Below, piece after piece: positions 24,012-33,703 of a DNA stretch of 64,000 nt (positions are counted from its first letter, which is position 1; every line of letters starts with the position of its first letter). The notes beneath the pieces are model-generated. The model was not told where the DNA came from and searched no databases. It was given only the letters and a program-made list of their open reading frames with translations. Made by a program: the position numbers and the translations under genes. The stretch comes from Actinoplanes lutulentus (GTDB lineage Bacteria; Actinomycetota; Actinomycetes; Mycobacteriales; Micromonosporaceae). The stretch covers positions 1 to 64,000 of the forward strand of contig NZ_QLMJ01000027.1 of the NCBI RefSeq assembly GCF_003259845.1, given 5' to 3'.

Positions 24012-26111
24012 ATGGCAGTCACCCGCCGTACCCTGCTGGCCTCAGCCGCCTTCGGCCCGCCGGCCGCCCTGCTGGCCGGCGCCGCACCCGCCCGCGCCGC
24101 CTCGCCTGTCGGTGACGTGGTCGGCAAGGTCAGCGTCGGCTATCAGGGCTGGTTCGCCTGCCCCGGCGACGGCGCGCCGATCGGTGGCTGGTGGCACTGG
24201 AGCCGGGACCGCTTCCAGCCGCCGTCGCCTGCCAACACCACGATTGTGTCCTGGCCTGACCTGCGCGACTTCACCCGCACCTACCCGACGGCGTACCCGA
24301 ACCTGGGCAACGGCGGGCCGGCCGCGCTGTTCTCGTCATACGACCAGCAGACCGTTGACACGCACTTCGACTGGATGCGGACCTACGGCATCGACACCGC
24401 CGCGCTGCAGCGGTTCAACCCGACCGGCGACGAGGGCCCGACCCGCGACGTGATGGCGCAGAAGGTGCGGGCCGCGGCCGAGCGGACCGGCCGCAAGTTC
24501 TACATCATGTACGACGTCACCGGCTGGACCGGCATGCAGACGCAGATCAAGACCGACTGGACGTCGAAGATGTCGGCGCACACCGGGTCCAGCGCGTACG
24601 CCCGGCAGAACGGCAAGCCTGTCGTCTGCGTCTGGGGTTTCGGCTTCGACGACGACGGGCGCCCGTTCACCCCGGCCCAGTGTCTCGACGTGATCGCCTG
24701 GTTCAAGGCGCAGGGCTGCTACGTGATCGGCGGCGTGCCCACCTACTGGCGGGAGGGAAAGAACGACAGCCGGACCGGGTTCACCGACGTGTACCGCGCC
24801 TTCGACATGCTGTCGCCGTGGATGGTCGGCCGCACCGGCGACCTCGCCGGACTCGACTGGTTCGCCGCCAACGTCAACGCCGCCGACCAGGCCGACTGCG
24901 ATGCGCGCGGCGTCGACTACCAGCCGTGCGTGCTGCCCGGTGACCTCTCCTCCGGGCATCGCCGGCACGGCGACTTCTACTGGCGCAGCATCTACAACAT
25001 GGTCCGGCTCGGCGCGCAGGGCCTCTACGTGTCCATGTTCGACGAGTTCAACGAAGGCAATCAAATCGCCAAGACCGCCGAGACCGCGGCGTCCGTGCCG
25101 GCCGGCACCGGGATCCGCGCGCTCGACGAGGACGGCACCTTCTGCTCCGCCGACTACTACCTGCGCATCACCACCGACGCCGGGAAAATGCTCAAGGGCC
25201 AGATCGCACTTACTTCCGTACGCCCGACGCAGCCGACAACCGTGACCGAACCGCCTCCGCAACCCACCGGGGATCTTGCCGCCGGTAAGGCGGCGAGTGC
25301 GAGCAGTGCGAACGGGCCCTACGCGGCGGCGAACGCGGTCGACGCGAACGCCGGCACCTATTGGGAGTCCGGCGGCGGGCTCCCGCAGTGGTTGCAGGTC
25401 GATCTGGGTGCTGCCTATGCCGTGAAGAGCCTGGTCCTGCGGCTGCCCACCGGCTGGGAGCGGCGAACCCAGACGATCACGGTGCAGGGCAGCAGCGACG
25501 GCGCCGGTTTCAGCACGCTCGCCGGTTCAGCCGGCCACATCTTCGACCCCGGCTCCGGCAACACGGTGACGATCACGCTCTCCGGTGCCACCGCCCGTTA
25601 CGTCCGGCTCACCGTCACGGCCAACACCGGCTGGCCGGCGGCTCAGATCGCCCAACTTCAGGTGTACGGAGACAACGCGCCCACCACACCGCCGCCCGTC
25701 ACCGATCTGGCGCGCGGCCGGACGGCCACCACCAGCGGTCAGGCCCAGGTGTACGGGGCCGGCAACGTGACCGACGGTGACGCGAACAGCTACTGGGAGA
25801 GCGCGAACAACGCCTTCCCGCAGTGGGTCCAGGTGGATCTGGGCGCGGCCGTCACGGTGAGCCGGGCGGTGCTGCGGCTTCCGCCGTCGTGGGGTGCGCG
25901 GACACAGACGCTCGCGATCGCGGGAAGCACGAACGGATCCGCCTTCACCACCCTGTCCGGGGCCGCCGAGCGGACGTTCACCCCCGGCTCCGGCAACTCC
26001 GTGACGGTCGGTTTCGAGGCGTCTTCGGTACGGTATCTGCGGGTCACCGCCACCGCGAACACGGCGTGGCCGGCCGGGCAGCTATCGGCGATCGAGGCGT
26101 ACGCGAGCTGA
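24012..26111 (+). CDS. Secreted GH71/GH99-like glycan hydrolase with two F5/8-type (CBM32-like) modules
   Basis: A Tat-type signal (VTRRTLLASAAF) ends near ARAA at about residue 30. The catalytic part, residues about 37-395, starts VSVGYQGWFACPGDGAPIGGWWHW. It has FYIMYDVTGWTG and then DMLSPWMVGR and GLYVSMFDEFNEGNQIAK, the pattern of the xylosidase/arabinosidase-like GH71/99 relatives. Two discoidin modules follow a Pro/Thr linker, each beginning LAxG(K/R)xAxxS and containing YWES, PQWLQVDLG or PQWVQVDLG, and ARYVRLTVTANT or VRYLRVTATANT. The modules should bind galactose-like sugars. The enzyme works outside the cell; its exact substrate is not clear. Confidence 0.85.
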   Translation: MAVTRRTLLASAAFGPPAALLAGAAPARAASPVGDVVGKVSVGYQGWFACPGDGAPIGGWWHWSRDRFQPPSPANTTIVSWPDLRDFTRTYPTAYPNLGNGGPAALFSSYDQQTVDTHFDWMRTYGIDTAALQRFNPTGDEGPTRDVMAQKVRAAAERTGRKFYIMYDVTGWTGMQTQIKTDWTSKMSAHTGSSAYARQNGKPVVCVWGFGFDDDGRPFTPAQCLDVIAWFKAQGCYVIGGVPTYWREGKNDSRTGFTDVYRAFDMLSPWMVGRTGDLAGLDWFAANVNAADQADCDARGVDYQPCVLPGDLSSGHRRHGDFYWRSIYNMVRLGAQGLYVSMFDEFNEGNQIAKTAETAASVPAGTGIRALDEDGTFCSADYYLRITTDAGKMLKGQIALTSVRPTQPTTVTEPPPQPTGDLAAGKAASASSANGPYAAANAVDANAGTYWESGGGLPQWLQVDLGAAYAVKSLVLRLPTGWERRTQTITVQGSSDGAGFSTLAGSAGHIFDPGSGNTVTITLSGATARYVRLTVTANTGWPAAQIAQLQVYGDNAPTTPPPVTDLARGRTATTSGQAQVYGAGNVTDGDANSYWESANNAFPQWVQVDLGAAVTVSRAVLRLPPSWGARTQTLAIAGSTNGSAFTTLSGAAERTFTPGSGNSVTVGFEASSVRYLRVTATANTAWPAGQLSAIEAYAS

Positions 26112-26178
26112 CCGGAGCCTGGACAGGCCCTACCTCACAGTGCTGGCTGGGCTTCCCACGCTCGAACGCGGGCGGGCG

Positions 26179-26616
26179 TCAGGCGAGGTCGGGGCAGAGG
26201 TGCTTCACGATCACCGTGTTGATCTCGTTCGCGGTGGCGTCGCCGAAGCCGTTGGGGTGTTCGGGCGAGGTGAAACGCAGGTTCGCGTACTGAAGGATCT
26301 TGTCCGGGTTGCCGGAGAATCGTTTGATGGTGGAGCACTGTTCGCGGCCCCGGTCGATGAGTCGCTCCGGCTCCCTCTTCAGGATCTCCGGATCGATCTC
26401 CTCCAGGGCGGCGAGGTATTTCGCCGCGGTCTCGTCGTCGGGTTTCGGGGGAATCGCGGCGGCTTCCTCCGCCTCCGCGATCTCCTCCGCCGCGGCCACG
26501 GCGTCGGCGGCGGGCGTCTGCGCCGCCTCGTCGTCGGCTCCGCTGCTGCCGCACGCGGTGAGCAGCCCGGCTGCCATGACCGCGGTGGCGACTCTCCCGA
26601 TCCGGCGTGCCCGCAT
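26179..26616 (-). CDS. Small lipoprotein with a DUF732-like C terminus
   Basis: A lipobox AGLLTAC (Cys22) follows a basic start; the next about 40 residues are Ala/Glu-rich and probably a flexible linker or coiled coil. The C-terminal domain (YLAALEEIDPEILKREPERL to NTVIVKHLCP) with two cysteines is similar to DUF732 of mycobacterial exported proteins. The start at 26616 gives a clean signal peptide; an upstream extension is not needed. It is convergent with the secreted hydrolase gene. Function unknown. Confidence 0.7.
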   Translation of the reverse strand: MRARRIGRVATAVMAAGLLTACGSSGADDEAAQTPAADAVAAAEEIAEAEEAAAIPPKPDDETAAKYLAALEEIDPEILKREPERLIDRGREQCSTIKRFSGNPDKILQYANLRFTSPEHPNGFGDATANEINTVIVKHLCPDLA

Positions 26617-26808
26617 TCTCGCTCCTGTCCGCTGTGGAGTGATCACCCGAGCACGGTACGACGTTCCGGCGGAGCCCGGGACGGACGAACGGTCTGCGGT
26701 CAACGGCCGCCACGACATATCGGAGTACCTGGATGTACCAGGCCGCGCCCGAGCCGATGAAACCTGATCGGGATCGATGCCCGGAGCGCCACGCGGGTGC
26801 CGGCAGCG

Positions 26809-27219
26809 TTAGCCGCTGACCCGGTCGTGGGGGAGTGGTGCCTGGCGGATGCCGATGAGGTTGCCGAACGGGTCGAGCAGCTGGCAGAGACGCTCGCCGG
26901 TCATGATGGTCTTGGGCCCGCGGTGCGCGGTCGCACCGTGCGCGACCCATGCCGCGGTCACCGCGTCGACGTCCGCCACGTCCCAGTACGCGACGCAGCC
27001 GGCCGGCCCGCCGGTGTTGAACTCGTCGAACGAGTGCAGCGTCAGGCTGGTGCCGCCGAGGTCGAAGCGGGCGAGCTGAGTGGCCCGGAGGGTGGGCGGG
27101 GCGCCCAGCCGGTCGGTGTACCAGGCGGTCGCGGCGGCGAGGTCGGGCACGAAGCAGAAGACGTCGGCGACGGTGGTGAACGGGCCGGTCATGGGGTGCG
27201 AGACCTCGTTTGCGCTCAT
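26809..27219 (-). CDS. VOC-superfamily (glyoxalase/dioxygenase-fold) protein
   Basis: The 136-residue single-chain protein has two beta-alpha-beta-beta-beta units: FTTVADVFCFVPDLAAATAW then YTDRLGAPP..LRATQLARFDLGGTSLTLHS, and a second half AYWDVADVDAVTAAWVAHGA..LCQLLDPFGNLIGIRQ ending in the usual DPFGN(L)IG. It probably binds a metal or small ligand. ATG at 27219 has GGGAGGG in front. It diverges from the glycoside operon and shares the palindromic region 27276-27422, so it could be part of the same regulon. Confidence 0.85.
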   Translation of the reverse strand: MSANEVSHPMTGPFTTVADVFCFVPDLAAATAWYTDRLGAPPTLRATQLARFDLGGTSLTLHSFDEFNTGGPAGCVAYWDVADVDAVTAAWVAHGATAHRGPKTIMTGERLCQLLDPFGNLIGIRQAPLPHDRVSG

Positions 27220-27275
27220 GACATCACCCTCCCCGCTGTTGCGGTGGTTGCCATCTGTCGAACGACTGCCGAGCC

Positions 27276-27306
27276 AACGCGCTGATGCGCGTTGCTTAAG
27301 CGCGTT
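27276..27306. promoter_or_regulatory. GCGCGTT repeat cluster, upstream copy
   Basis: AACGCGC (27276-27282) and GCGCGTT (27287-27293) are perfect inverted arms around TGAT, and a third GCGCGTT follows at 27300-27306, 13 bases from the second. The same sequence is used at 27396-27422. It lies 57 bases upstream of the VOC gene start, on that gene's promoter side. A LacI- or similar dimeric regulator is the likely binder. Confidence 0.6.
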
Positions 27307-27395
27307 ACCGGCAGTGGGGAGCATCACGAACCGCCGTTACCCAGCCGTTACAAAGGCTCATCTTGTCTCTACTCGAAATCAGGTGTTCACTTTCG

Positions 27396-27422
27396 CTAAC
27401 GCGCGTTGGCAACGCGCGTTAG
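27396..27422. promoter_or_regulatory. Perfect 12-base inverted repeat upstream of the glycoside operon
   Basis: CTAACGCGCGTT and AACGCGCGTTAG are perfect arms around GGC; each arm is itself a near-palindrome (AACGCGCGTT). It stands just downstream of a weak promoter-like pair (TTGTCT at 27363, TTCACT at 27386) and 45 bases before the transporter start, a position that suits repression. No regulator gene is adjacent. Confidence 0.65.
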
Positions 27423-27467
27423 GGGCTCCGGCCTCGCTCCCTCCGCATCTGTCAGCGAGGTAAACCC

Positions 27468-28757
27468 ATGGCCCTTCTTCCTGCCGGTCCCACCCCTGAT
27501 CTGCCGATCGACAAAGTGCGGCCGCCGGTCGGCGCCCGCTACGTCTGGCTGAACATCGCCGCGATGTTCGGCGTCTACCTCGCCTTCGTCACCCCGATCG
27601 CGCTGTCGCTGGCGATCAAAGTCGGTCAGCTGGCGCCGGGCCGCGAGGAGTACCTCGGCTACATCATCGGCGTCGGCTCGCTGGCGGCGATCATCGCGAA
27701 CCCGATCGTCGGCACGCTCAGCGACCGGCTTCGCTCCCGGTTCGGCCAGCGCCGGCCCTTCCTTCTCCTGGGTACGGCGATCGGCCTGATCGCTCTCGTG
27801 GTCATCGTCCAGTCGTCCTCGGTGCTGGTGCTGGGTCTCGGCTGGATGCTCGCCCAGGCCGGCTGGGCGCCGGTCATCACCCTGCTGCTGACCTCGCAGG
27901 CGGACCAGCTCCCCGAGGAACAGCGGGGCCGGGTCGCCGGGCTCGGCGGAGTCGTCACCCAGATGGCCCCGGTCGTCGGCGTTCTGCTCGTCGGTGGATT
28001 CGCCGGCAACAGCCTGCTGCTGTTCCTGGTGCCCGGCATCGTCGGCGCTCTCGCGGTGCTGTCGTTCGTCCTGTTCGTGCCGGAGGCCGACAACCGCGAC
28101 GTGCCCCGCTCCGACGTGCCACTGAGCGCCGGTTCGTTGCTACGGACCTACACGTTCAGCCCGCGCCGGCACCCCGATTTCGCGTGGAACTGGCTCGGCA
28201 AGTTCCTGGTCATGTTCGGCATCACCCTGAACACCACGTTCACCGCGTTCTTCCTGGCCGACCGCCTCGACGTGTCGGTCGAGGAGGTGGCCGGCACCGT
28301 CGCGATCATGGGCATCGGCGGCATCGCCACCGGCATGGCCGGTGCGATCGGCGGCGGCTTCCTCTCCGACCGCCTCAAACGGCGCCGGATCTTCGTCCTG
28401 GTCGGCACGGCGATCTTCGCCGGCGGCGCCGTTCTGCTGGCGTTCGCCCCGTCGATGCCGTTGATCATCGTTGCGTCGCTGATCGGCACGCTGGGGCTGG
28501 GCGCGTTCTCCAGCGTGGACCAGGCGCTGACCCTCGACGTGCTGCCCGACCGGGACACCGACGCCGGCCGGTACATGGGCGTCTTCGCGTTCGCCACCAC
28601 GTCCGCCCAGGGCATCGCCCCGTTCATCGCCCCGGCGTTCCTGGCGATCGGAGCCTCCGGCGGGGACAAGAACTACACCCTGCTCTACCTGGTGGCCGCC
28701 GTCGTCACCCTCGCCGGTGGCCTGACCATCGCCACCCGCATCAAGAACGTCCGGTAA
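27468..28757 (+). CDS. MFS transporter (GPH/sugar-cation-symporter-like)
   Basis: The 429-residue protein has 12 predicted membrane segments. The loop 2-3 motif is SDRLRSRFGQRRPFLLLG and its repeat is SDRLKRRRIFVLVG, the MFS signature; the SRFGQRRPFLLLG form is typical of sugar symporters. The start GARYVWLNIAAMFGVYLAF leads into helix 1. It is the first gene of an operon of intracellular glycosidases, so it probably imports a glycoside or oligosaccharide. GAGG precedes the ATG. Confidence 0.9.
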   Translation: MALLPAGPTPDLPIDKVRPPVGARYVWLNIAAMFGVYLAFVTPIALSLAIKVGQLAPGREEYLGYIIGVGSLAAIIANPIVGTLSDRLRSRFGQRRPFLLLGTAIGLIALVVIVQSSSVLVLGLGWMLAQAGWAPVITLLLTSQADQLPEEQRGRVAGLGGVVTQMAPVVGVLLVGGFAGNSLLLFLVPGIVGALAVLSFVLFVPEADNRDVPRSDVPLSAGSLLRTYTFSPRRHPDFAWNWLGKFLVMFGITLNTTFTAFFLADRLDVSVEEVAGTVAIMGIGGIATGMAGAIGGGFLSDRLKRRRIFVLVGTAIFAGGAVLLAFAPSMPLIIVASLIGTLGLGAFSSVDQALTLDVLPDRDTDAGRYMGVFAFATTSAQGIAPFIAPAFLAIGASGGDKNYTLLYLVAAVVTLAGGLTIATRIKNVR

Positions 28758-28766
28758 GGAGCCACC

Positions 28767-31151
28767 GTGCACCGCACATCGTTCAACGAAGGCTGGGAGT
28801 TCCGGCCGAAGGTCAACCCGTTCGCGGAACTCTCCGGGGCATCGGCGCCGTGGGAGACGGTGACGCTGCCGCACGACGCGATGATCGGCCAGGATCGTGA
28901 CCCGGCAGGCGATCCCGCGAACGCCTACTTCCCCGGCGGGACCTGGGAGTACCGCAAGACCTTCCACCTGCCCGAACACCTCGTCGGCAAGCGGATCCTG
29001 CTGGAGTTCGAGGGCGTCTACCGTGACGCGACGGTCTTCATCAACGGCGTCTACGCCGGGCAGCGTCCGTACGGCTACTCCCTCTTCCGCGTCGACGCCG
29101 GCCGGTTCCTGCGCCCGGGTGACAACGAGATCCGGGTGGAGGCCCGCGCCCACAAGGATTCCCGGTGGTACACCGGCGCCGGCATCTACCGCGACGTCTG
29201 GCTGCTCGACGGTGACCTGGTCCGCATCGCCCCCGACGGCGTTGTGGTCACCACGCCGGACATCGACGGCGAACGCGCGGTCGTCGAGGTCGCCACGTCG
29301 GTGGTCAACGATTCCATCAGCATCCACACCGTGGACGTGACGACCACGATCCGGGACGTCACGACCAGGACCACGCCGCTCACGATCCCGCCGGGGGAGA
29401 CGGTCACGCTGCGGCAACGGTTCTACGTGCCGCGGCCGTCGCGATGGAGCGTCGACGACCCGAACCTCTACACCGCCGACGTGTGGCTCGGTGAGCTCGA
29501 CGCCGAGACGGTCACGTTCGGCATCCGGGACCTGCGCCTCGACCCCGTACACGGGCTGCGGATCAACGGCGAGACCGTGACGTTGCGCGGCGCCTGCGTC
29601 CACCACGACAACGGCATCCTCGGCGCGGCCACCCACGCCACCGCCGAGGAACGCCGGATCCGGCTGCTCAAGGCCGCCGGATTCAATGCGATCCGGGTCT
29701 CGCACCAGCCGGCCAGCGTGGCGATGCTGGACGCCTGCGACCGGCTCGGCATGCTCGTCATCGACGAGGCCTTCGACATGTGGACCTCCGGCAAGACCGA
29801 ATTCGACTACCACCTGCACTTCGAGCAGTGGTGGGAACGCGACCTCGAAGCGTTGGTCGCCAAGGACCGCAACCACGCATCCGTGATCATGTACTCGATC
29901 GGCAACGAAATCCCCGAGACCGGCTCGCCCGCGGGCGCCCTCTGGGGACGCAGACTCGCCGAGAAGGTCCGCGACCTCGACAGCACCCGCTACGTCACCA
30001 ACGGCATCAACAACATGCTCGCCGTTCTGGACGCCGTGATGGAGGGACGCAAGCAGCGCGGCCAGGATCAGGGCGGCGGCATCAACACCGCGATGGCCGA
30101 CGCCGGCGCCATGATGAACATGATCGGTCAGTCCGAGATGGTCACGACGCGGACCGCCGAGTCCTACGGCCTGCTCGACGTGGCCGGCATGAATTACTCG
30201 GAGAGCCGCTACGCGATGGACGCCGAGCTGTTCCCGGAGCGGATCATCCTGGGCACCGAGACGTTCCCGACCCGCATCGACGAGCTGTGGGCCCTGGTCA
30301 AGCAGCACCCGCACGTCATCGGTGACTTCACCTGGACCGGCTGGGACTACCTCGGCGAAGTCGGTATCGGCCGCCCGCAATACCTGGACCCGGACGCGCC
30401 GCGGGCCTTCGCCGCCCCGTACCCGCACCTCACCGCCGACGCCGGTGACATCGACATTCTCGGACACCGCCGACCGGCCTCGTTCTACCGGGAGATCGTC
30501 TTCGGGTTGCGCACCGCGCCTTACCTCGCGGTCCGGCGGCCCCAGCACCACGGCAAGACCTTCATCGGTACGCCCTGGGCGTGGTCCGACAGCATCAACT
30601 CCTGGACATGGCCCGGCTTCGAGGGGGCACCGATCGTCGTCGAGGTCTACGCCGACGCCGACGAGGTCGAGTTGTCCGTGAACGGTCAGTCCCACGGCCG
30701 CACGACGATCGAACGGTTCCGTGCCGAGTTCGAACTCGGCTACGAGCCCGGGGAACTCGTCGTCATCGCGTACCGAAGTGGGGTGGAAATCGGCCGTGAC
30801 CAGCTGCGAAGCGCGAGCGAGCCGACCAGCGTGCGGGCCGCCGCCGAGCGTGCTGTGATCACCGACGGTGAGCTCGCCTATGTCGCGCTCACCCTGAGCG
30901 ACGCCGCGGGGACCGTGCACACCGCCGCCGACCTGCCGGTCACCGTCGACATCAGCGGCGGCGAACTGATCGGTTTCGGAAGCGCCGATCCCTCGACCGA
31001 GCAACGGTACGACCGGAGCACCCGCACCACCTACGAAGGACGCGCCCTGCTCGTGGTGCGCCCGACCGGCCCCGGTGACGTCCGGGTGATCGCCACCGCG
31101 CCCGGATGCGAAAGCGCCGAAGCGCTGGTCACCGTGGAGAAGCGGCCGTGA
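28767..31151 (+). CDS. Glycoside hydrolase family 2 enzyme
   Basis: The 794-residue protein has the GH2 order. A sugar-binding jelly roll (FNEGWEFRP, WETVTLPHDAMI, GGTWEYRKTF, VFINGVYAGQRPYGYSLF) is followed by an Ig-like domain and a TIM barrel. Acid/base Glu381 lies in YSIGNEIPE and nucleophile Glu498 in LGTETF. A C-terminal Ig-like part (VEVYADADEVELSVNGQS) follows. Beta-galactosidase and beta-glucuronidase are the main activities of the family. There is no signal peptide, so it acts in the cytoplasm on the imported compound. GTG start behind GGAG; GTGA overlap with the next gene. Confidence 0.9.
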   Translation: MHRTSFNEGWEFRPKVNPFAELSGASAPWETVTLPHDAMIGQDRDPAGDPANAYFPGGTWEYRKTFHLPEHLVGKRILLEFEGVYRDATVFINGVYAGQRPYGYSLFRVDAGRFLRPGDNEIRVEARAHKDSRWYTGAGIYRDVWLLDGDLVRIAPDGVVVTTPDIDGERAVVEVATSVVNDSISIHTVDVTTTIRDVTTRTTPLTIPPGETVTLRQRFYVPRPSRWSVDDPNLYTADVWLGELDAETVTFGIRDLRLDPVHGLRINGETVTLRGACVHHDNGILGAATHATAEERRIRLLKAAGFNAIRVSHQPASVAMLDACDRLGMLVIDEAFDMWTSGKTEFDYHLHFEQWWERDLEALVAKDRNHASVIMYSIGNEIPETGSPAGALWGRRLAEKVRDLDSTRYVTNGINNMLAVLDAVMEGRKQRGQDQGGGINTAMADAGAMMNMIGQSEMVTTRTAESYGLLDVAGMNYSESRYAMDAELFPERIILGTETFPTRIDELWALVKQHPHVIGDFTWTGWDYLGEVGIGRPQYLDPDAPRAFAAPYPHLTADAGDIDILGHRRPASFYREIVFGLRTAPYLAVRRPQHHGKTFIGTPWAWSDSINSWTWPGFEGAPIVVEVYADADEVELSVNGQSHGRTTIERFRAEFELGYEPGELVVIAYRSGVEIGRDQLRSASEPTSVRAAAERAVITDGELAYVALTLSDAAGTVHTAADLPVTVDISGGELIGFGSADPSTEQRYDRSTRTTYEGRALLVVRPTGPGDVRVIATAPGCESAEALVTVEKRP

Positions 31152-33703
31152 GAGCAGTCCGTCTCAGGACCGAATATCTGGCCGAGCCCCTCGGTCTGGA
31201 CATCGCCCGGCCACGGTTCTACTGGAACGCCGAGGCCGGAACCGTGCAGACCGCTTACCGGATCGTCGCCCGGCGCGGCGACGAGACGGTGTGGGACAGC
31301 GGCAAGGTGGCCTCCGCGCGGATGACCCACGTCGGGTGGGACGGCACGGCCCTGACCAGCCGGGACCGGATCGACTGGACGGTCACCCTGTGGGACGAGA
31401 ACGACGTCGCGGGGGAGGGCGCGTCGAGCTGGTTCGAGATGGGGCTGCTCGAAAAGGGCGACTGGACGGGCCGCTGGATCACCGGTGACTATCGGCCGAA
31501 GAAGCACGCCCGCTATCCGGTCGACTGCTTCCGGCAGGAGTTCGACACCCGGCGGGTGGTGATCCGGGCACGGCTCTACATCACCGCCTGCGGGGTGTAC
31601 GAGGCGTTCCTGAACGGCCGGCGGGTCGGTGACGCCGCCCTCGCGCCGGGCAGCACCGATTACCGGCACCGGCTGCACTACCAGGTCTACGACGTGCTCG
31701 ACCTGCTGTCCGGCCGCAACCTGCTCGACGTGCGAGTCGGCGACGGCTGGTACCGGGGTTCGGTCAACGCCTTCGGCTCGACCAACGTGTTCGGGCGGCG
31801 GACGAAGCTGCTGTGCCAGCTGGAACTCACCTACGCCGACGGCAGCGCCGAGACGATCGGCAGCGACGACTCGTGGGCGTGGAGCAACGACGGCCCGATC
31901 CGGTTCGCCGACCTCCAGGACGGTGAGGTCTACGACGCCGGTCGGGTGCCGTCCTACGCCGGCCGGGCCCGGCTCACCACCGAACGCCTCGTGCCCCGGG
32001 CCGCGAACAACGTCGTACCGAAAGAGCACGAGATCCTCCGGCCGTCACTGCTCACCACCCCCAGCGGGCAGCGCGTCCTCGACTTCGGGCAGAACATCGC
32101 GGGTTTCGTCGCCTTCACCGTGCGGGGTTCCGCCGGGCAACGCGTGGTGATGCGCCTCGGCGAGATCCTCGACGCCTCCGGGGAGTTCACCCAGCGGAAC
32201 TTCCAGGAGCGCAAACCGGTCAAGGAGCCCGGCAAGCTGACCTCGGTCCTGCTCATCTCCGGTCAGGCCGGCCGCATCCGCGGCGAGCTGCAACCCACCC
32301 CGAAGCAGGAGATCGACTTCACCTGTAGCGGCGGCCTCGACCACTACCGGACGTCGTTCGCCGTGTTCGGCTTCCGCTACGCGCTCGTCGAGACGGACCT
32401 GCCGATCGATCCGGCCGCCTTCTCCGCTGTCGCGGTCTACTCCGACATGGGCTCCACCGGCGACTTCACCTGCTCGAACGCGGACGTGAACAGGTTCGTC
32501 GAGAACACCCGCTGGAGTATGAAGGGCAACTTCCTCGACGTGCCGACCGACTGCCCGACCCGGGAACGGATCGGCTGGACCGGCGACGCGCAGGTCTTCT
32601 TCGACACCGCGGCGCACCTGATGGACGTGTCCGCGTTCTTCCGCAAATGGCTGCATGACCTGCGTGACGGGCAGCTCACGAGCGGGAAACCGTCGGCTGT
32701 CGCGCCATACAGCGGGCTGTCGATGCTCTACGACAGCACCGGCGGCTCGGTCGGCTGGGGTGACGCGGTCGTGCTGGTCCCGTACCGGTTCTGGAAACGG
32801 TACGGCGACGTCTCGGTGCTGCGCGAGTTCTACGACATGATGCGTGCCTACGCGCTTTTCATGATCAAAAACACAAGCCCTGGGTACGCGTACCAGAAGG
32901 GCGTTCAGCTCGGCGAATGGCTCGAACCCGAAGAGTTCCGTGACCCGATGGGCGCGCGCGGCAGGGTTCCGCAGACCGAGGTCGCCACCGCGTACCTGCA
33001 CTACACGATGACGCTGATGGCCGAGGTCGCCGGTGCGCTGGACCACGGCACCGACGAGACGCTCTTCCGGGAGTACGCGCAGGGGGCGAAGGCGGCGTAC
33101 CTGCGCCTGTTCGCCGGCACCTTCGACACCGATCGGCAGGCCAAACTGGTACGTCCGCTCGCCCTGGGCCTGGTCGACGGCGACCTCAAGCGGACAGTGC
33201 AGCAGCGGCTGGTGCAAGCGGTGGAGAACCGCGGATACCGGGTCGGCACCGGATTTCTGTCCACACCGTTCCTGCTCCCGGCGCTCACCGACGCCGGGCG
33301 CGCCGACGTCGCCTACCGGGTGCTGCAGAACGAGCAGGCACCGAGCTGGCTCGCCGAGGTGAAAGCCGGCGCCACCACCGTGTGGGAGGACTGGGAAGGC
33401 ACGGTCAGCCATAACCACTACGCGCCCGGCGCGGTCTGCCAGTGGCTGTTCGACACCGTGGCCGGCATCCGGGTCGACGGCGAGAACCGGTTCGTGATCG
33501 CCCCGGTCCCCGGCGGTGGTCTGACCTATGCCGCCGCCTCGTACACCAGCCTGTACGGCACCGTCACCAGCCGCTGGGAGGACGGCGTCCTCGACGTGAC
33601 AGTGCCACCCAACACGACCGCCGAGATCGTCCTGCCGGACGGCAAGCGGCACACCGCCGGAGCGGGCACCCACGCGTACGACATCGAAGGGTTCACCTCG
33701 TGA
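31148..33703 (+). CDS. Alpha-L-rhamnosidase, GH78
   Basis: The roughly 851-residue protein follows GH78: an N-terminal segment (LRTEYLAEPLGLDIARPRFYW), LYITACGVYEAFLNGRRVGD with PGSTDY..HYQVYDVLDLL, then VLDFGQNIAGFVAF. The catalytic (alpha/alpha)6 barrel contains DVPTDCPTRERIGWTGDAQVF (acid residues in the DCPTRER..GWTGD block) and WEDWEGTVSHNHYA near its end. No signal peptide. It should remove terminal rhamnose from the imported glycoside. GTG start in GTGA overlap with the GH2 gene, and its own stop overlaps the GH1 start the same way. Confidence 0.93.
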   Translation: MRAVRLRTEYLAEPLGLDIARPRFYWNAEAGTVQTAYRIVARRGDETVWDSGKVASARMTHVGWDGTALTSRDRIDWTVTLWDENDVAGEGASSWFEMGLLEKGDWTGRWITGDYRPKKHARYPVDCFRQEFDTRRVVIRARLYITACGVYEAFLNGRRVGDAALAPGSTDYRHRLHYQVYDVLDLLSGRNLLDVRVGDGWYRGSVNAFGSTNVFGRRTKLLCQLELTYADGSAETIGSDDSWAWSNDGPIRFADLQDGEVYDAGRVPSYAGRARLTTERLVPRAANNVVPKEHEILRPSLLTTPSGQRVLDFGQNIAGFVAFTVRGSAGQRVVMRLGEILDASGEFTQRNFQERKPVKEPGKLTSVLLISGQAGRIRGELQPTPKQEIDFTCSGGLDHYRTSFAVFGFRYALVETDLPIDPAAFSAVAVYSDMGSTGDFTCSNADVNRFVENTRWSMKGNFLDVPTDCPTRERIGWTGDAQVFFDTAAHLMDVSAFFRKWLHDLRDGQLTSGKPSAVAPYSGLSMLYDSTGGSVGWGDAVVLVPYRFWKRYGDVSVLREFYDMMRAYALFMIKNTSPGYAYQKGVQLGEWLEPEEFRDPMGARGRVPQTEVATAYLHYTMTLMAEVAGALDHGTDETLFREYAQGAKAAYLRLFAGTFDTDRQAKLVRPLALGLVDGDLKRTVQQRLVQAVENRGYRVGTGFLSTPFLLPALTDAGRADVAYRVLQNEQAPSWLAEVKAGATTVWEDWEGTVSHNHYAPGAVCQWLFDTVAGIRVDGENRFVIAPVPGGGLTYAAASYTSLYGTVTSRWEDGVLDVTVPPNTTAEIVLPDGKRHTAGAGTHAYDIEGFTS

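Noticed and set aside
28140..31004. 954-codon open frame antisense to the transporter and GH2 genes
   Set aside because: It mirrors the codon structure of real GH2 and MFS genes, has no domain, and its composition (Arg, Asp, Val, Gly) is typical of antisense frames in GC-rich DNA.
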